A stretch of DNA of 32,680 bases from Acidaminococcus fermentans (GTDB lineage: Bacteria; Bacillota_C; Negativicutes; Acidaminococcales; Acidaminococcaceae): positions 1 to 32,680 of the forward strand of contig SFHH01000004.1 of assembly GCA_004555735.1 (NCBI GenBank), given 5' to 3'. The notes beneath the pieces were generated by a model. That model saw only the letters and a program-made list of their open reading frames with translations, ran no database searches and was not told the DNA's origin. Every line of letters begins with the position of its first letter. Positions within the stretch are counted from its first letter, which is position 1. The position numbers were made by a program, and so were the translations under genes. This document shows, in pieces, positions 14,194 through 21,946 of the stretch.

Positions 14194-15075
14194 ATGGCAA
14201 TTACTGCTAGCATGGTAAAAGAACTGCGTGAACGTACTGGCGCCGGCATGATGGACTGCAAAAAAGCCCTGACCGCCACCAACGGCGATATGGACCAGGC
14301 AATCGACTACCTGAGAGAGAAAGGCCTGTCCAAGGCTGCTAAGAAGGCCAGCCGTGTGGCTGCTGAAGGCCTGGTAGAAGCTTATGTGGACGAAGCCAGC
14401 AAGGTGGCTGTCCTGGTGGAAGTCAACTGCGAAACCGACTTCGTGGCCAACACCGATGAATACAAAGGCCTGGTACTGAGCGTCGCTAAACATATCGCGG
14501 CTCATAAACCGGCTGACGTGGCTGCTCTGAATGAACAGACCTTCGAAGGCACGGACAAGAAAGTCAGCGAAGTGATCACTGAAGCCATCGCTAAGATCGG
14601 CGAAAAGATCGATATCCGGCGGTTTGCTGTGTATGAATATGGCAACGATACCCTGGGACACTACATCCATGGGGCCGGCAAGATCGGCGTCCTGGTAGAA
14701 CTGGAAGGCGGCGATGCGGAAGTGGCCAAGGATGTGGCTATGCATATCGCAGCTGCCAACCCGTCTTATCTGGACCGGACCCAGGTCCCTGCCAGCGAAC
14801 TGGATCATGAAAAAGAAGTCCTGGCTGAACAGGCTAAGAACGAAGGCAAACCTGAAAAGATCATCGAAAAGATGGTGCAGGGCCGTATCCAGAAATTCTA
14901 TAAGGAAATCTGCCTGGTGGATCAGGAATTCATCAAAGATCCGGATAAATCCATCAGCACCCTGCTGAAGGAACACAATGCCAAAGCAAAGAGATTCGTC
15001 CGCTTCCAGCTGGGCGAAGGCATTGAAAAGAAACAGGAAGACTTCGCTGCTGAAGTCGCCAGCTTCGTAAAATAA
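14194..15075 (+). CDS. tsf: elongation factor Ts
   Basis: A 293-residue EF-Ts, the guanine nucleotide exchange factor that recycles EF-Tu. The N-terminal UBA-like domain carries VKELRERTGAGMMDCKKAL (about 5-23). The core has the NCETDFVA segment that contacts EF-Tu (about 79-86). AGGAGGA (14181-14187) precedes the ATG. Co-transcribed with rpsB and closed by a strong terminator, while in some genomes pyrH and frr continue the same transcript; here pyrH has its own promoter. Confidence 0.98.
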   Translation: MAITASMVKELRERTGAGMMDCKKALTATNGDMDQAIDYLREKGLSKAAKKASRVAAEGLVEAYVDEASKVAVLVEVNCETDFVANTDEYKGLVLSVAKHIAAHKPADVAALNEQTFEGTDKKVSEVITEAIAKIGEKIDIRRFAVYEYGNDTLGHYIHGAGKIGVLVELEGGDAEVAKDVAMHIAAANPSYLDRTQVPASELDHEKEVLAEQAKNEGKPEKIIEKMVQGRIQKFYKEICLVDQEFIKDPDKSISTLLKEHNAKAKRFVRFQLGEGIEKKQEDFAAEVASFVK

Positions 15076-15083
15076 CACTCTTG

Positions 15084-15121
15084 CAAGGGGCTCTCGCTTG
15101 TGCGGCAGCCCCTTGTTTTTT
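15084..15121 (+). terminator. rpsB-tsf terminator
   Basis: CAAGGGGCT (15084-15092) pairs with AGCCCCTTG (15107-15115), and the stem continues after one mismatch to a short loop. A run of six T follows. It is another copy of the recurring GGGGCT hairpin family. Confidence 0.93.
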
Positions 15122-15141
15122 GGGGCATTTTAGATTCAGTC

Positions 15142-15170
15142 TTGCAGGAAAGATAAAATTCACCTATAAT
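15142..15170 (+). promoter_or_regulatory. pyrH-frr promoter
   Basis: TTGCAG (15142-15147) and TATAAT (15165-15170) are spaced by 17 bp. The predicted leader to the GTG start is about 100 nt; I see no recognisable riboswitch or attenuator in it. Confidence 0.78.
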
Positions 15171-15276
15171 GATAAGGAACGGACAGATGCTGGGCAACTG
15201 GATCTGACGGAGATCATCAGAGCGGGTGTATGGCTTCTTGTTCAAGATCTGCGGAACTCTGTGGGAGGTACTGTCA

Positions 15277-16002
15277 GTGTCGGGTAAAAGAAAGTTCAAA
15301 CGCGTAATTCTGAAACTCAGTGGGGAAGCCCTGGCTGGTGAGAAAGGCTATGGAATCGATCCCAAGACGGTGGATGCCATTGCGGCACAGATCCAGGCCG
15401 TCCGGGAAAGCGGTCTGGATGTGGCTGTGGTCAATGGCGGCGGCAATATCTGGAGAGGACTGGCTGGCGCATCCAAAGGGATGGACCGGGCAACGGCCGA
15501 TTATATGGGGATGCTGGCGACAGTGATCAACTCCCTGGCTTTGCAGGATGCCCTGGAAAACCGCGGCGTACCCACCCGGGTACAGACGGCCATCGAAATG
15601 AGAGCCATCGCGGAACCTTATATCCGTCGGAGAGCCGTCCGGCATCTGGAAAAGGGCCGGGTGGTGATCTTTGCAGCTGGCACGGGCAATCCGTATTTTT
15701 CCACGGATACCACGGCTGCTCTGCGGGCGGCTGAAATCGAAGCGGATGCCATCCTGATGGCCAAAAAAGGTGTGGACGGCGTATATGACAGTGATCCGGC
15801 CGTCAATCCCACGGCTGTGAAATTCGATCATCTGGAATATATCGAAGTCATTCAAAGAAATCTGGGTGTCATGGATTCCACCGCAATCAGCCTGTGTATG
15901 GATAACCATATTCCCATCGTAGTCTTCAACATCGACGCCGAAGGGAATATCCTGAAGGCTGCTTCCGGTGAAGAAATCGGAACCCTGGTAGGAGGATTCT
16001 AA
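15277..16002 (+). CDS. pyrH: uridylate kinase
   Basis: A 241-residue bacterial UMP kinase of the amino acid kinase fold, which makes UDP from UMP and ATP. Marks are KRVILKLSGEAL (8-19), VNGGGNIWRG for phosphate binding, and FAAGTGNPYFSTDTTAALRA. I chose GTG 15277, which gives MSGKRKFKRV and lies 7 nt after a GGGAGGT site (15263-15269). An upstream ATG at 15226 in the same frame adds residues not seen in the family. The stop directly abuts frr. The pyrH-frr-uppS-cdsA order is conserved across Firmicutes. Confidence 0.96.
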   Translation: MSGKRKFKRVILKLSGEALAGEKGYGIDPKTVDAIAAQIQAVRESGLDVAVVNGGGNIWRGLAGASKGMDRATADYMGMLATVINSLALQDALENRGVPTRVQTAIEMRAIAEPYIRRRAVRHLEKGRVVIFAAGTGNPYFSTDTTAALRAAEIEADAILMAKKGVDGVYDSDPAVNPTAVKFDHLEYIEVIQRNLGVMDSTAISLCMDNHIPIVVFNIDAEGNILKAASGEEIGTLVGGF

Positions 16003-16566
16003 ATGGCAACATTGGAAGAACTGCAAACCAAGACCCAAGAAAAAATGGATAAAGCGCTCCAAGCGCTCCGGAATGAACTGACCAATATCCGTACCGGGCG
16101 GGCTACGCCGTCCCTGCTGGATCAGGTCAAAGTGGACTATTATGGGGCTCCCACGCCGGTGACCCAGGTAGCCAACGTCTCTGTACCGGAACCTCGTATG
16201 ATTGTGATCCAGCCCTGGGACCGGAGCCTGCTCAAGACCATTGAAAAGGCCATCATGACCTCCGACCTGGGCTTGAATCCGAATAATGATGGCACCGTGA
16301 TCCGCCTGAACCTGCCCCTTTTGACGGAAGAACGCCGGAAGGAACTGGTAAAAGTGGTCAATAAAAAAGGCGAAGCCAGCCGGGTGGAAATCCGGAACAT
16401 CCGCCGGGATTTCAATGACGCTGTGAAAAAACAAGTCAAAGCCAAGGAAATCACGGAAGATGATGCGAAAGACGCAACGGATTTTTCCCAGAAGCTGACG
16501 GATAAGTACACCAAGAAAATCGACGATGTACTGGCCCAGAAAGAAAAGGAAGTCATGTCGGTGTGA
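16003..16566 (+). CDS. frr: ribosome recycling factor
   Basis: A 187-residue RRF that, with EF-G, splits post-termination ribosomes. The three-helix domain and the RTGRATPSLLDQVKVDYYGAPTP segment (about 30-52) are typical, and length matches the usual 185 residues. The ATG begins at the base after the pyrH stop, with GGAGG at 15991-15995 as ribosome binding site. The stop codon overlaps the start of a small downstream ORF (TGATG). Confidence 0.98.
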   Translation: MATLEELQTKTQEKMDKALQALRNELTNIRTGRATPSLLDQVKVDYYGAPTPVTQVANVSVPEPRMIVIQPWDRSLLKTIEKAIMTSDLGLNPNNDGTVIRLNLPLLTEERRKELVKVVNKKGEASRVEIRNIRRDFNDAVKKQVKAKEITEDDAKDATDFSQKLTDKYTKKIDDVLAQKEKEVMSV

Positions 16567-16814
16567 TGACAGCCTCTCCCAAGGTACCTGACGTTTTGGC
16601 CCGTCCCCTTTCCTATGCTCTTCGGCAATTGGAAAAAGAGGGATGGCAGGCAGAAATCGTCCGGGCAGAGCCTTATTTCCACCATCCTGCGCAAGTCTGG
16701 CATGATGGTTCTGCTTATGTCCTTAAGCAGACTGTTGTGTCTGACCATAAATTACAAATAATTGTTGGTTGCAAATTCGAAGGGAGGTGTACTGACAATG
16801 GCACACAAAATTAA
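16566..16814 (+). CDS. small conserved-type hypothetical protein
   Basis: An 82-residue soluble protein whose ATG overlaps the frr stop and whose end overlaps the ferredoxin gene by 17 nt. It begins with a DVLARPLSYALRQLEKEGW helix-like stretch and continues into alternating beta-type sequence (YVLKQTVVSDHKLQIIVGCKF). I do not recognise a named domain. The tight coupling at the 5' end and the position between frr and fdx support a real gene. I have a vague memory of similar short proteins after frr in Negativicutes, not checked. The last dozen residues run over the ferredoxin ribosome binding site and look unconserved. Confidence 0.6.
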   Translation: MTASPKVPDVLARPLSYALRQLEKEGWQAEIVRAEPYFHHPAQVWHDGSAYVLKQTVVSDHKLQIIVGCKFEGRCTDNGTQN

Positions 16815-16971
16815 CCAAGACGAATGCATCGGCTGCGGTTCCTGCGCTGGGACCTGCCCGGTAGGTGCAATCGCTGAAGACAACGGCAAGTACAAGGTTG
16901 ACGAAGCCAGTTGCATCGATTGCGATGCTTGCACCGGCGCTTGCCCGGTTGGCGCTATCAAAGCTGAATAA
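16798..16971 (+). CDS. 2x[4Fe-4S] clostridial-type ferredoxin
   Basis: A 57-residue electron carrier with two CX2CX2CX3CP motifs (CIGCGSCAGTCP and CIDCDACTGACP), each ending in PVGAI. It is the classic low-potential ferredoxin of anaerobes that couples pyruvate and 2-oxoacid oxidation to hydrogenases or other acceptors. GGGAGGTG (16783-16790) lies 7 nt before ATG 16798; an in-frame start further upstream would overrun this site. It appears to be read through from pyrH-frr and is closed by its own terminator, an unusual place for this gene. Confidence 0.96.
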   Translation: MAHKINQDECIGCGSCAGTCPVGAIAEDNGKYKVDEASCIDCDACTGACPVGAIKAE

Positions 16972-16985
16972 GCTTTCTGGCGTTG

Positions 16986-17023
16986 TTGCGCAGCCCGCGT
17001 AAGCAGGCTGCGCAAATTTTTTT
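16986..17023 (+). terminator. terminator after ferredoxin
   Basis: TTGCGCAGCC (16986-16995) pairs perfectly with GGCTGCGCAA (17006-17015), followed by seven T. It ends only 15 bp before the uppS start, so uppS must rely on read-through or on a promoter I cannot see. Confidence 0.92.
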
Positions 17024-17037
17024 ATAGGGGTATGCCA

Positions 17038-17829
17038 ATGCTGAAAAAACTCTTAGGCCTCACTTCCAAACCGGAACCCATCCCGGAAATCGACGGGGTG
17101 GATACCTCCATGCTCCAACCGGATCTGATCCCCAGCCATGTGGCCATCATCATGGACGGCAACGGCCGGTGGGCCAGAGCCCAGGGAAAACCCCGGACCT
17201 TCGGCCATGCAGAGGGCGCCCGGACTTTGCGGCGGATCGTGAAGTTCGCGGATCATCTGGGCATCAAAGCCTTGAGCGTCTATGCCTTTTCTACGGAAAA
17301 CTGGAAACGGCCCATTACGGAAGTCCGCTTCATCATGGATCTCCTTTGCCAGTATCTGACCAGTGAACTGGAAGAATTCAATCAATATAACGTCCGTATC
17401 CGTTTCATGGGCTCCCGAGAGGGGCTGCCTGCCATTGTCCAGGAAAAGATGGATCATGCCCTGGACGTGACAAAGGACAATACGGGAATCATCCTGAACA
17501 TCGCAATCAATTACGGTGGCCAGCGGGAATTGGTGGAGGCTGTGCGGGAAATCGCCGGCTCTGTCCAGCAGGGGACCCTGGCACCGGATGCTATAAATGA
17601 AAAGACCATCGAAGGACACCTGTATACCCGGGGACTGCCGGCACCGGATCTTTTGATCCGCACCGGGGGCGATTTGCGGGTGAGCAATTTCATGCTCTGG
17701 CAGATCGCCTATTCGGAATTCTGGACCACCCCTGTTTTCTGGCCGGACTTTTCCGAAGCCCTGCTGACGGAAGCGGTGTCCAGCTATCAGAAACGGGACC
17801 GCCGGTTCGGTGGCCTGAATCAGAAATAA
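17038..17829 (+). CDS. uppS: undecaprenyl diphosphate synthase
   Basis: A 263-residue cis-prenyltransferase that builds the C55 lipid carrier for peptidoglycan from farnesyl and isopentenyl diphosphate. The catalytic Asp is D40 in VAIIMDGNGRWA, followed by GHAEGA, STENWKRP and the C-terminal RTGGDLRVSNFMLWQIAYSE. I chose ATG 17038, 7 nt after AGGGG (17026-17030); ATG 17032 is only one base from that site. It leads the uppS-cdsA-dxr-rseP-ispG-proS cluster. Confidence 0.96.
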   Translation: MLKKLLGLTSKPEPIPEIDGVDTSMLQPDLIPSHVAIIMDGNGRWARAQGKPRTFGHAEGARTLRRIVKFADHLGIKALSVYAFSTENWKRPITEVRFIMDLLCQYLTSELEEFNQYNVRIRFMGSREGLPAIVQEKMDHALDVTKDNTGIILNIAINYGGQRELVEAVREIAGSVQQGTLAPDAINEKTIEGHLYTRGLPAPDLLIRTGGDLRVSNFMLWQIAYSEFWTTPVFWPDFSEALLTEAVSSYQKRDRRFGGLNQK

Positions 17830-17841
17830 GAGGCGCTGACT

Positions 17842-18672
17842 ATGGGACAGAGAATACGGACGGCCATTGTGGCCATCCCTATCGCATTGTTATTGATTAA
17901 GATGGGGGGCCTGCTGTTTGCCCTGGGAGTACTGCTCCTGGGACTGGTGGGCTTCCGGGAATACCGGAATATGCTGACCCGGGACGGGATCCAGGTGTAC
18001 CGGGCCACAGGCCTTCTGGGTACGGCTCTCCTGATCGGAGCAGCCGGGCTGGGGAAACCGGATTGGCTGCTGCCTCTCGTCACCCTATTTTCCCTTTTGG
18101 TGCTGTTGGAGGGGCTCTATTTCTATGCCCAGGGCTATTTCCCGGAAAACACCGGCCTGACCTGTATGGCTCTCGTGTACCTGGGATTGCCTTTTGCCCA
18201 TTTCATCCTGCTCCGGGAACTGACCGGTCCTCTCCACACCATCCCCGTCTGGGGGACGGTGAGCCTGGGAGAAGCCCTGCTGTGGACGGTGATGTTCGCC
18301 ACCTGGGCCAGTGACACCTTTGCTTATTTCGGGGGACGGGCCTTCGGGAAGACCAAACTGCTCCCCAAGGTGAGCCCCAAAAAGACCCGGGAAGGGGCCC
18401 TGTGCGGTTTCATCGGCTGCGTGGCCACTGTGTGGCTCTTAGGTTCCCTGTGGCTTCAATATCCCTTGGTACCGGTGCTGCTCCTGGGGGTGGGCATCGG
18501 ATTCTTCGCTCCCCTGGGAGACCTGGTGGAAAGCATCCTGAAACGGTCCTGTGACATCAAGGATTCCGGCAATTTCTTCCCTGGCCACGGGGGTGTGCTG
18601 GACCGGTGTGACAGCCTGATTTTCTCGGTGCCTTTTGCCTATTATTTCATTACCTTGTGCCTGTTGGGCTGA
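17842..18672 (+). CDS. cdsA: phosphatidate cytidylyltransferase (CDP-diglyceride synthase)
   Basis: A 276-residue integral membrane protein that makes CDP-diacylglycerol from CTP and phosphatidic acid. Several hydrophobic segments are visible, among them about 5-38, 50-95, 108-128 and 148-160. The C-terminal signature is complete: ILKRSCDIKDSGNFFPGHGG followed by LDRCDS, with the metal-binding Asp residues. The start is 12 bp after uppS. It completes the phospholipid route that PlsX begins in the FapR operon. The end overlaps the dxr ribosome binding site. Confidence 0.96.
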   Translation: MGQRIRTAIVAIPIALLLIKMGGLLFALGVLLLGLVGFREYRNMLTRDGIQVYRATGLLGTALLIGAAGLGKPDWLLPLVTLFSLLVLLEGLYFYAQGYFPENTGLTCMALVYLGLPFAHFILLRELTGPLHTIPVWGTVSLGEALLWTVMFATWASDTFAYFGGRAFGKTKLLPKVSPKKTREGALCGFIGCVATVWLLGSLWLQYPLVPVLLLGVGIGFFAPLGDLVESILKRSCDIKDSGNFFPGHGGVLDRCDSLIFSVPFAYYFITLCLLG

Positions 18673-18683
18673 AGGAGGTTTCC

Positions 18684-19838
18684 ATGAAGAAAATCGCAAT
18701 ATTGGGGTCCACGGGATCCATTGGTACCCAGACCCTGGATGTGGTGTCGGCCAACTCGGAACGGCTCCAGGTGGTGGCCCTGGCGGCCCATGAAAATGAT
18801 GGGCTGCTGGAAGCCCAGATCCGGAAGTTCCATCCTCTGGCAGCAGCTCTGTCCGATCCTGAAGCAGCCTGGCGTCTGAAGGCACGGTACAGCGGACCTA
18901 CAGAGATCCTCAGCGGTCCGGAGGGAATCATGGCAGTGGCCACCTGTCCGGAAGCGGATACGGTACTGGGAGCCATGGTGGGCTATGCCGGTCTCCGGCC
19001 TACCCTGGCAGCTATCCAGGCTGGGAAAGATATCGCCCTGGCCAATAAGGAGACCCTGGTGGCGGCCGGGAGCCTGGTGATGGAGGCGGTGAAAAAAAAC
19101 GGGGTCCGGTTGACTCCCGTGGACAGTGAGCACAGTGCTATTTTCCAGTGCCTCCAGGGCAATGCCCATAAGGATCTGAAGCGGATCCTGCTCACTGCTT
19201 CTGGAGGACCTTTCCGGGGAAAGAGCCGGGAGGAGCTTCAGAACGTGACAGTGGAACAGTGCCTCCACCATCCCACCTGGACCATGGGTACCAAGGTGAC
19301 CATCGATTCATCTACCCTGGCCAATAAAGGACTGGAAGTGATCGAAGCCCACTGGCTATTCGATGCCCCTTATGAAAAGATCGTCCCCGTGATCCACCCC
19401 CAGAGCATCGTCCACAGCCTGGTGGAATACAGCGATGGGGCTGTGATGGCCCAATTGGGGGTGGCGGACATGAAGCTGCCCATCCAATATGCCCTCAGCT
19501 GGCCGGACCGCTGGCCGGTAGCCTTCGACCAGCTGGATCTGGTGAAAGCCGGAGCCCTGACTTTTTACGAACCGGACACCGAATTGTTCCGGGCTCTCCC
19601 TTTGGCCATCCAGGCGGGCAAACAGGGCGGGATCCTGCCCTGTACCTTCAATGCAGCCAATGAAGTGGCGGTAGCAGCGTTTCTCCAGGGAAAGATCTCT
19701 TTCTTGGGGATTGCGGATCTCATTGAGAAGGTCCTGTCGGCTACGGAGCCCCTTCCGGTGGATTCCTATGGGACCATCGTGGAAGCGGACCGGAAAGCCC
19801 GGGAAAGAGCAGAAGCTTTTGTACAGCAGGAACCATAG
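18684..19838 (+). CDS. dxr: 1-deoxy-D-xylulose 5-phosphate reductoisomerase
   Basis: A 384-residue enzyme that converts DXP to MEP with NADPH, the committed step of the non-mevalonate isoprenoid pathway. The NADPH motif GSTGSIG is at 7-13. The metal and substrate segments PVDSEHSA, ASGGPFR and IDSSTLANKGLE are all present. ATG 18684 follows AAGGAGG (18672-18678); frames extending into cdsA lack a ribosome binding site. With ispG and uppS nearby, this is an isoprenoid-to-lipid-carrier cluster. Confidence 0.97.
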   Translation: MKKIAILGSTGSIGTQTLDVVSANSERLQVVALAAHENDGLLEAQIRKFHPLAAALSDPEAAWRLKARYSGPTEILSGPEGIMAVATCPEADTVLGAMVGYAGLRPTLAAIQAGKDIALANKETLVAAGSLVMEAVKKNGVRLTPVDSEHSAIFQCLQGNAHKDLKRILLTASGGPFRGKSREELQNVTVEQCLHHPTWTMGTKVTIDSSTLANKGLEVIEAHWLFDAPYEKIVPVIHPQSIVHSLVEYSDGAVMAQLGVADMKLPIQYALSWPDRWPVAFDQLDLVKAGALTFYEPDTELFRALPLAIQAGKQGGILPCTFNAANEVAVAAFLQGKISFLGIADLIEKVLSATEPLPVDSYGTIVEADRKARERAEAFVQQEP

Positions 19839-19849
19839 GAGGATTTGTT

Positions 19850-20866
19850 TTGTTGACCATCTTAGCAGCCATTGTCTTGTTTGGTGTACTGATCACGGTC
19901 CATGAGCTGGGCCATTTTCTGGCAGCCAAGGGCACCGGTATGCTGGTGACGGAGTTTTCCATCGGCTTCGGGCCCAAGCTGTTCCAGAAAAAAGCAGGGG
20001 AGACCCTCTATTCTCTCCGGCTCTGCCCCTTGGGGGGCTACAACCGGATTGCCGGTATGGAGCCAGGGGAAGCGGTGACGTCCCGAGGCTTCAATGGCCG
20101 GCCCTTATGGGCCCGGATGCTGGTGATCCTGGCCGGCCCTTGCATGAATTTCCTGCTGACCTTCCTGATCCTCTTCGGGGTGTTCGCCTTCAAGGGAATG
20201 GCAATCCCGGTGGATGAACCAGTAGTGGGGGGGCTGATGGAAGGCTATCCCGGAGCGGAAGCCGGGCTCCAGATCGGGGATCGGCTGGTGAGCATCAATG
20301 GGCAGGTCCTGTCCCACTGGAACGAGATCAATGGCCTTGTCCAGGCAAACGGGCCGGCAGAGAGCCACCTGGTGATCCAGCGGCAGGGAAACCGGCAGGA
20401 GCTGAGGCTGCAGCCTCGGTATGATGGAGAAAGCAAACGGTTCCTCATCGGGGTCCGGCCCCGGATCGAGCACAAATCCCTTTCCCTGGGAGAAAGCCTG
20501 AAGACCGCGGCTCTTTCCGTGATCCGGATCACTGGGGCCATGGTCGACGGGCTGCGGAGGATGGTGACCGGGAAAGTCAATGCGGAAATCGCCGGTCCTA
20601 TCGGAGTGGCCCATATGGCGGGGGATGTAGCCGCCCAGGGAGCCATTCCCTATCTGGAATTCATGGCCTTCCTGAGCTTGAACCTGGCTGTCTTGAATCT
20701 GGTACCCATTCCAGCCTTGGATGGAGGACAGTTCCTGGTGCTGGTAGTGGAAGGGATCCTGGGCCATGCGCTGGCGCCCCGGGCCAAGGAAATCATCCAG
20801 ATGATCGGTGTGGCCTGCATCATTGCCTTGACCATCTTTGCCACCATGCATGATCTGCTGCAGTAG
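19850..20866 (+). CDS. rseP: site-2 membrane metalloprotease RseP/RasP
   Basis: A 338-residue M50 zinc protease that cleaves transmembrane segments, usually of anti-sigma factors or signal peptides. The zinc site is H18, E19 and H22 (HELGH) in the first membrane helix, with the distal ligand D291 in VPIPALDGG. A PDZ domain occupies about 125-195. Membrane segments lie near 1-22, 92-114, 272-302 and 316-334. The TTG at 19850 is 6 nt after AGGAGGA (19837-19843); the next codon is also TTG and cannot be excluded. The anti-sigma substrate is not in this window. Confidence 0.95.
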   Translation: MLTILAAIVLFGVLITVHELGHFLAAKGTGMLVTEFSIGFGPKLFQKKAGETLYSLRLCPLGGYNRIAGMEPGEAVTSRGFNGRPLWARMLVILAGPCMNFLLTFLILFGVFAFKGMAIPVDEPVVGGLMEGYPGAEAGLQIGDRLVSINGQVLSHWNEINGLVQANGPAESHLVIQRQGNRQELRLQPRYDGESKRFLIGVRPRIEHKSLSLGESLKTAALSVIRITGAMVDGLRRMVTGKVNAEIAGPIGVAHMAGDVAAQGAIPYLEFMAFLSLNLAVLNLVPIPALDGGQFLVLVVEGILGHALAPRAKEIIQMIGVACIIALTIFATMHDLLQ

Positions 20867-20876
20867 GAGGGGAACT

Positions 20877-21944
20877 ATGGAAAGAAGAAAAAGCCGTACG
20901 GTGGGCATCGGGCAGGTGACCATTGGGGGAGAGAACCCGGTGGCCGTCCAGTCCATGACCAATACGAAGACCGAAAACATCGCCGCTACTGTGGACCAGA
21001 TCCACCGGCTCACGGATCGGGGCTGTGAAATCATCCGCTGTGCCGTACCTACCCTGGAAGCGGCCCAGGCCCTGAAGGAAATCCGGAAACAGATCACCAT
21101 CCCCCTGGTGGCGGATATCCATTTCGATTACCGGCTGGCGCTGGCGGCCCTGGAAAGCGGGGTGGATGCCCTGCGGCTGAACCCGGGGAACATCGGGGGC
21201 CGAGAGCGGGTGGAAAAGGTAGTAGATGCCGCCCGGGAGCGGCAGGTGCCCATCCGGATCGGTGTCAATGCGGGGTCCCTGCCCAAGGATCTTTTGGAAA
21301 AGTATGGGCATCCTACGGCAGAAGCCCTGGTGGAAGCTGCCTGGCGGCATATCCGTATCCTGGAAGGAATGGATTATGATCATATCGTCATTTCTCTCAA
21401 AGCTCACGATGTGCCCCTGACCCTGGCCGCCTACCGGCTCATGGCCAAAGAATGCGATTATCCCCTCCATGTGGGGATCACAGAAGCAGGGACTATCCAC
21501 AGCGGCCTCATCAAGAGCGCTGTAGGTATCGGGACCCTCCTGGCCGAAGGCATCGGGGATACCATCCGGGTGTCTCTGACCGGGGATCCCCTGGCGGAAA
21601 TCGATGCCGGGTTCGAGATCCTGAAATCCTTGGGCCTGCGCCAGCACGGTCCCACCCTGGTATCCTGTCCCACCTGCGGGCGGACCTGCTGGAGCCTGGA
21701 AAAGGTGGCCAAAGAGGTGGAGGCCCGGCTGGCCGATATCCCGGAACCTATTACCGTCGCGGTCATGGGCTGCGTGGTGAACGGACCGGGAGAAGCCCGG
21801 GAAGCCGATGTGGGCATTGCCGGAGGCAAGGACGAAGGCCTGCTGTTCCGGAAGGGACAGATCCTCCGGAAGGTGCCGGAAGACCGGCTGGTAGAAGAAC
21901 TGTTTGAAGAAATCCATAAGATCACAGACGAAAGGAAGTTATAA
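20877..21944 (+). CDS. ispG: 4-hydroxy-3-methylbut-2-enyl diphosphate synthase (IspG/GcpE)
   Basis: A 355-residue [4Fe-4S] enzyme of the MEP pathway that converts MEcPP to HMBPP. Cluster ligands are visible as C264 and C267 (SCPTCG), C299 (GCVVNGPGE) and E306. The N-terminal TIM barrel contains QSMTNTKTEN and LRLNPGNIG. ATG 20877 follows AGGAGGGG (20865-20872). The enzyme would draw electrons from ferredoxin or flavodoxin, and a ferredoxin gene lies 4 kb upstream. Its stop is 2 bp before proS. Confidence 0.97.
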   Translation: MERRKSRTVGIGQVTIGGENPVAVQSMTNTKTENIAATVDQIHRLTDRGCEIIRCAVPTLEAAQALKEIRKQITIPLVADIHFDYRLALAALESGVDALRLNPGNIGGRERVEKVVDAARERQVPIRIGVNAGSLPKDLLEKYGHPTAEALVEAAWRHIRILEGMDYDHIVISLKAHDVPLTLAAYRLMAKECDYPLHVGITEAGTIHSGLIKSAVGIGTLLAEGIGDTIRVSLTGDPLAEIDAGFEILKSLGLRQHGPTLVSCPTCGRTCWSLEKVAKEVEARLADIPEPITVAVMGCVVNGPGEAREADVGIAGGKDEGLLFRKGQILRKVPEDRLVEELFEEIHKITDERKL

Positions 21945-21946
21945 AC

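Noticed and set aside
13282..15078. A 598-codon open frame on the minus strand opposite rpsB-tsf
   Set aside because: It is the mirror of two certain, highly expressed genes with strong codon bias; no ribosome binding site or family motif is seen, and it spans a gene boundary and a promoter region.
15171..15276. Riboswitch or attenuator in the pyrH leader
   Set aside because: The leader is about 100 nt but I found no stable hairpin with a T-run and no known aptamer pattern.
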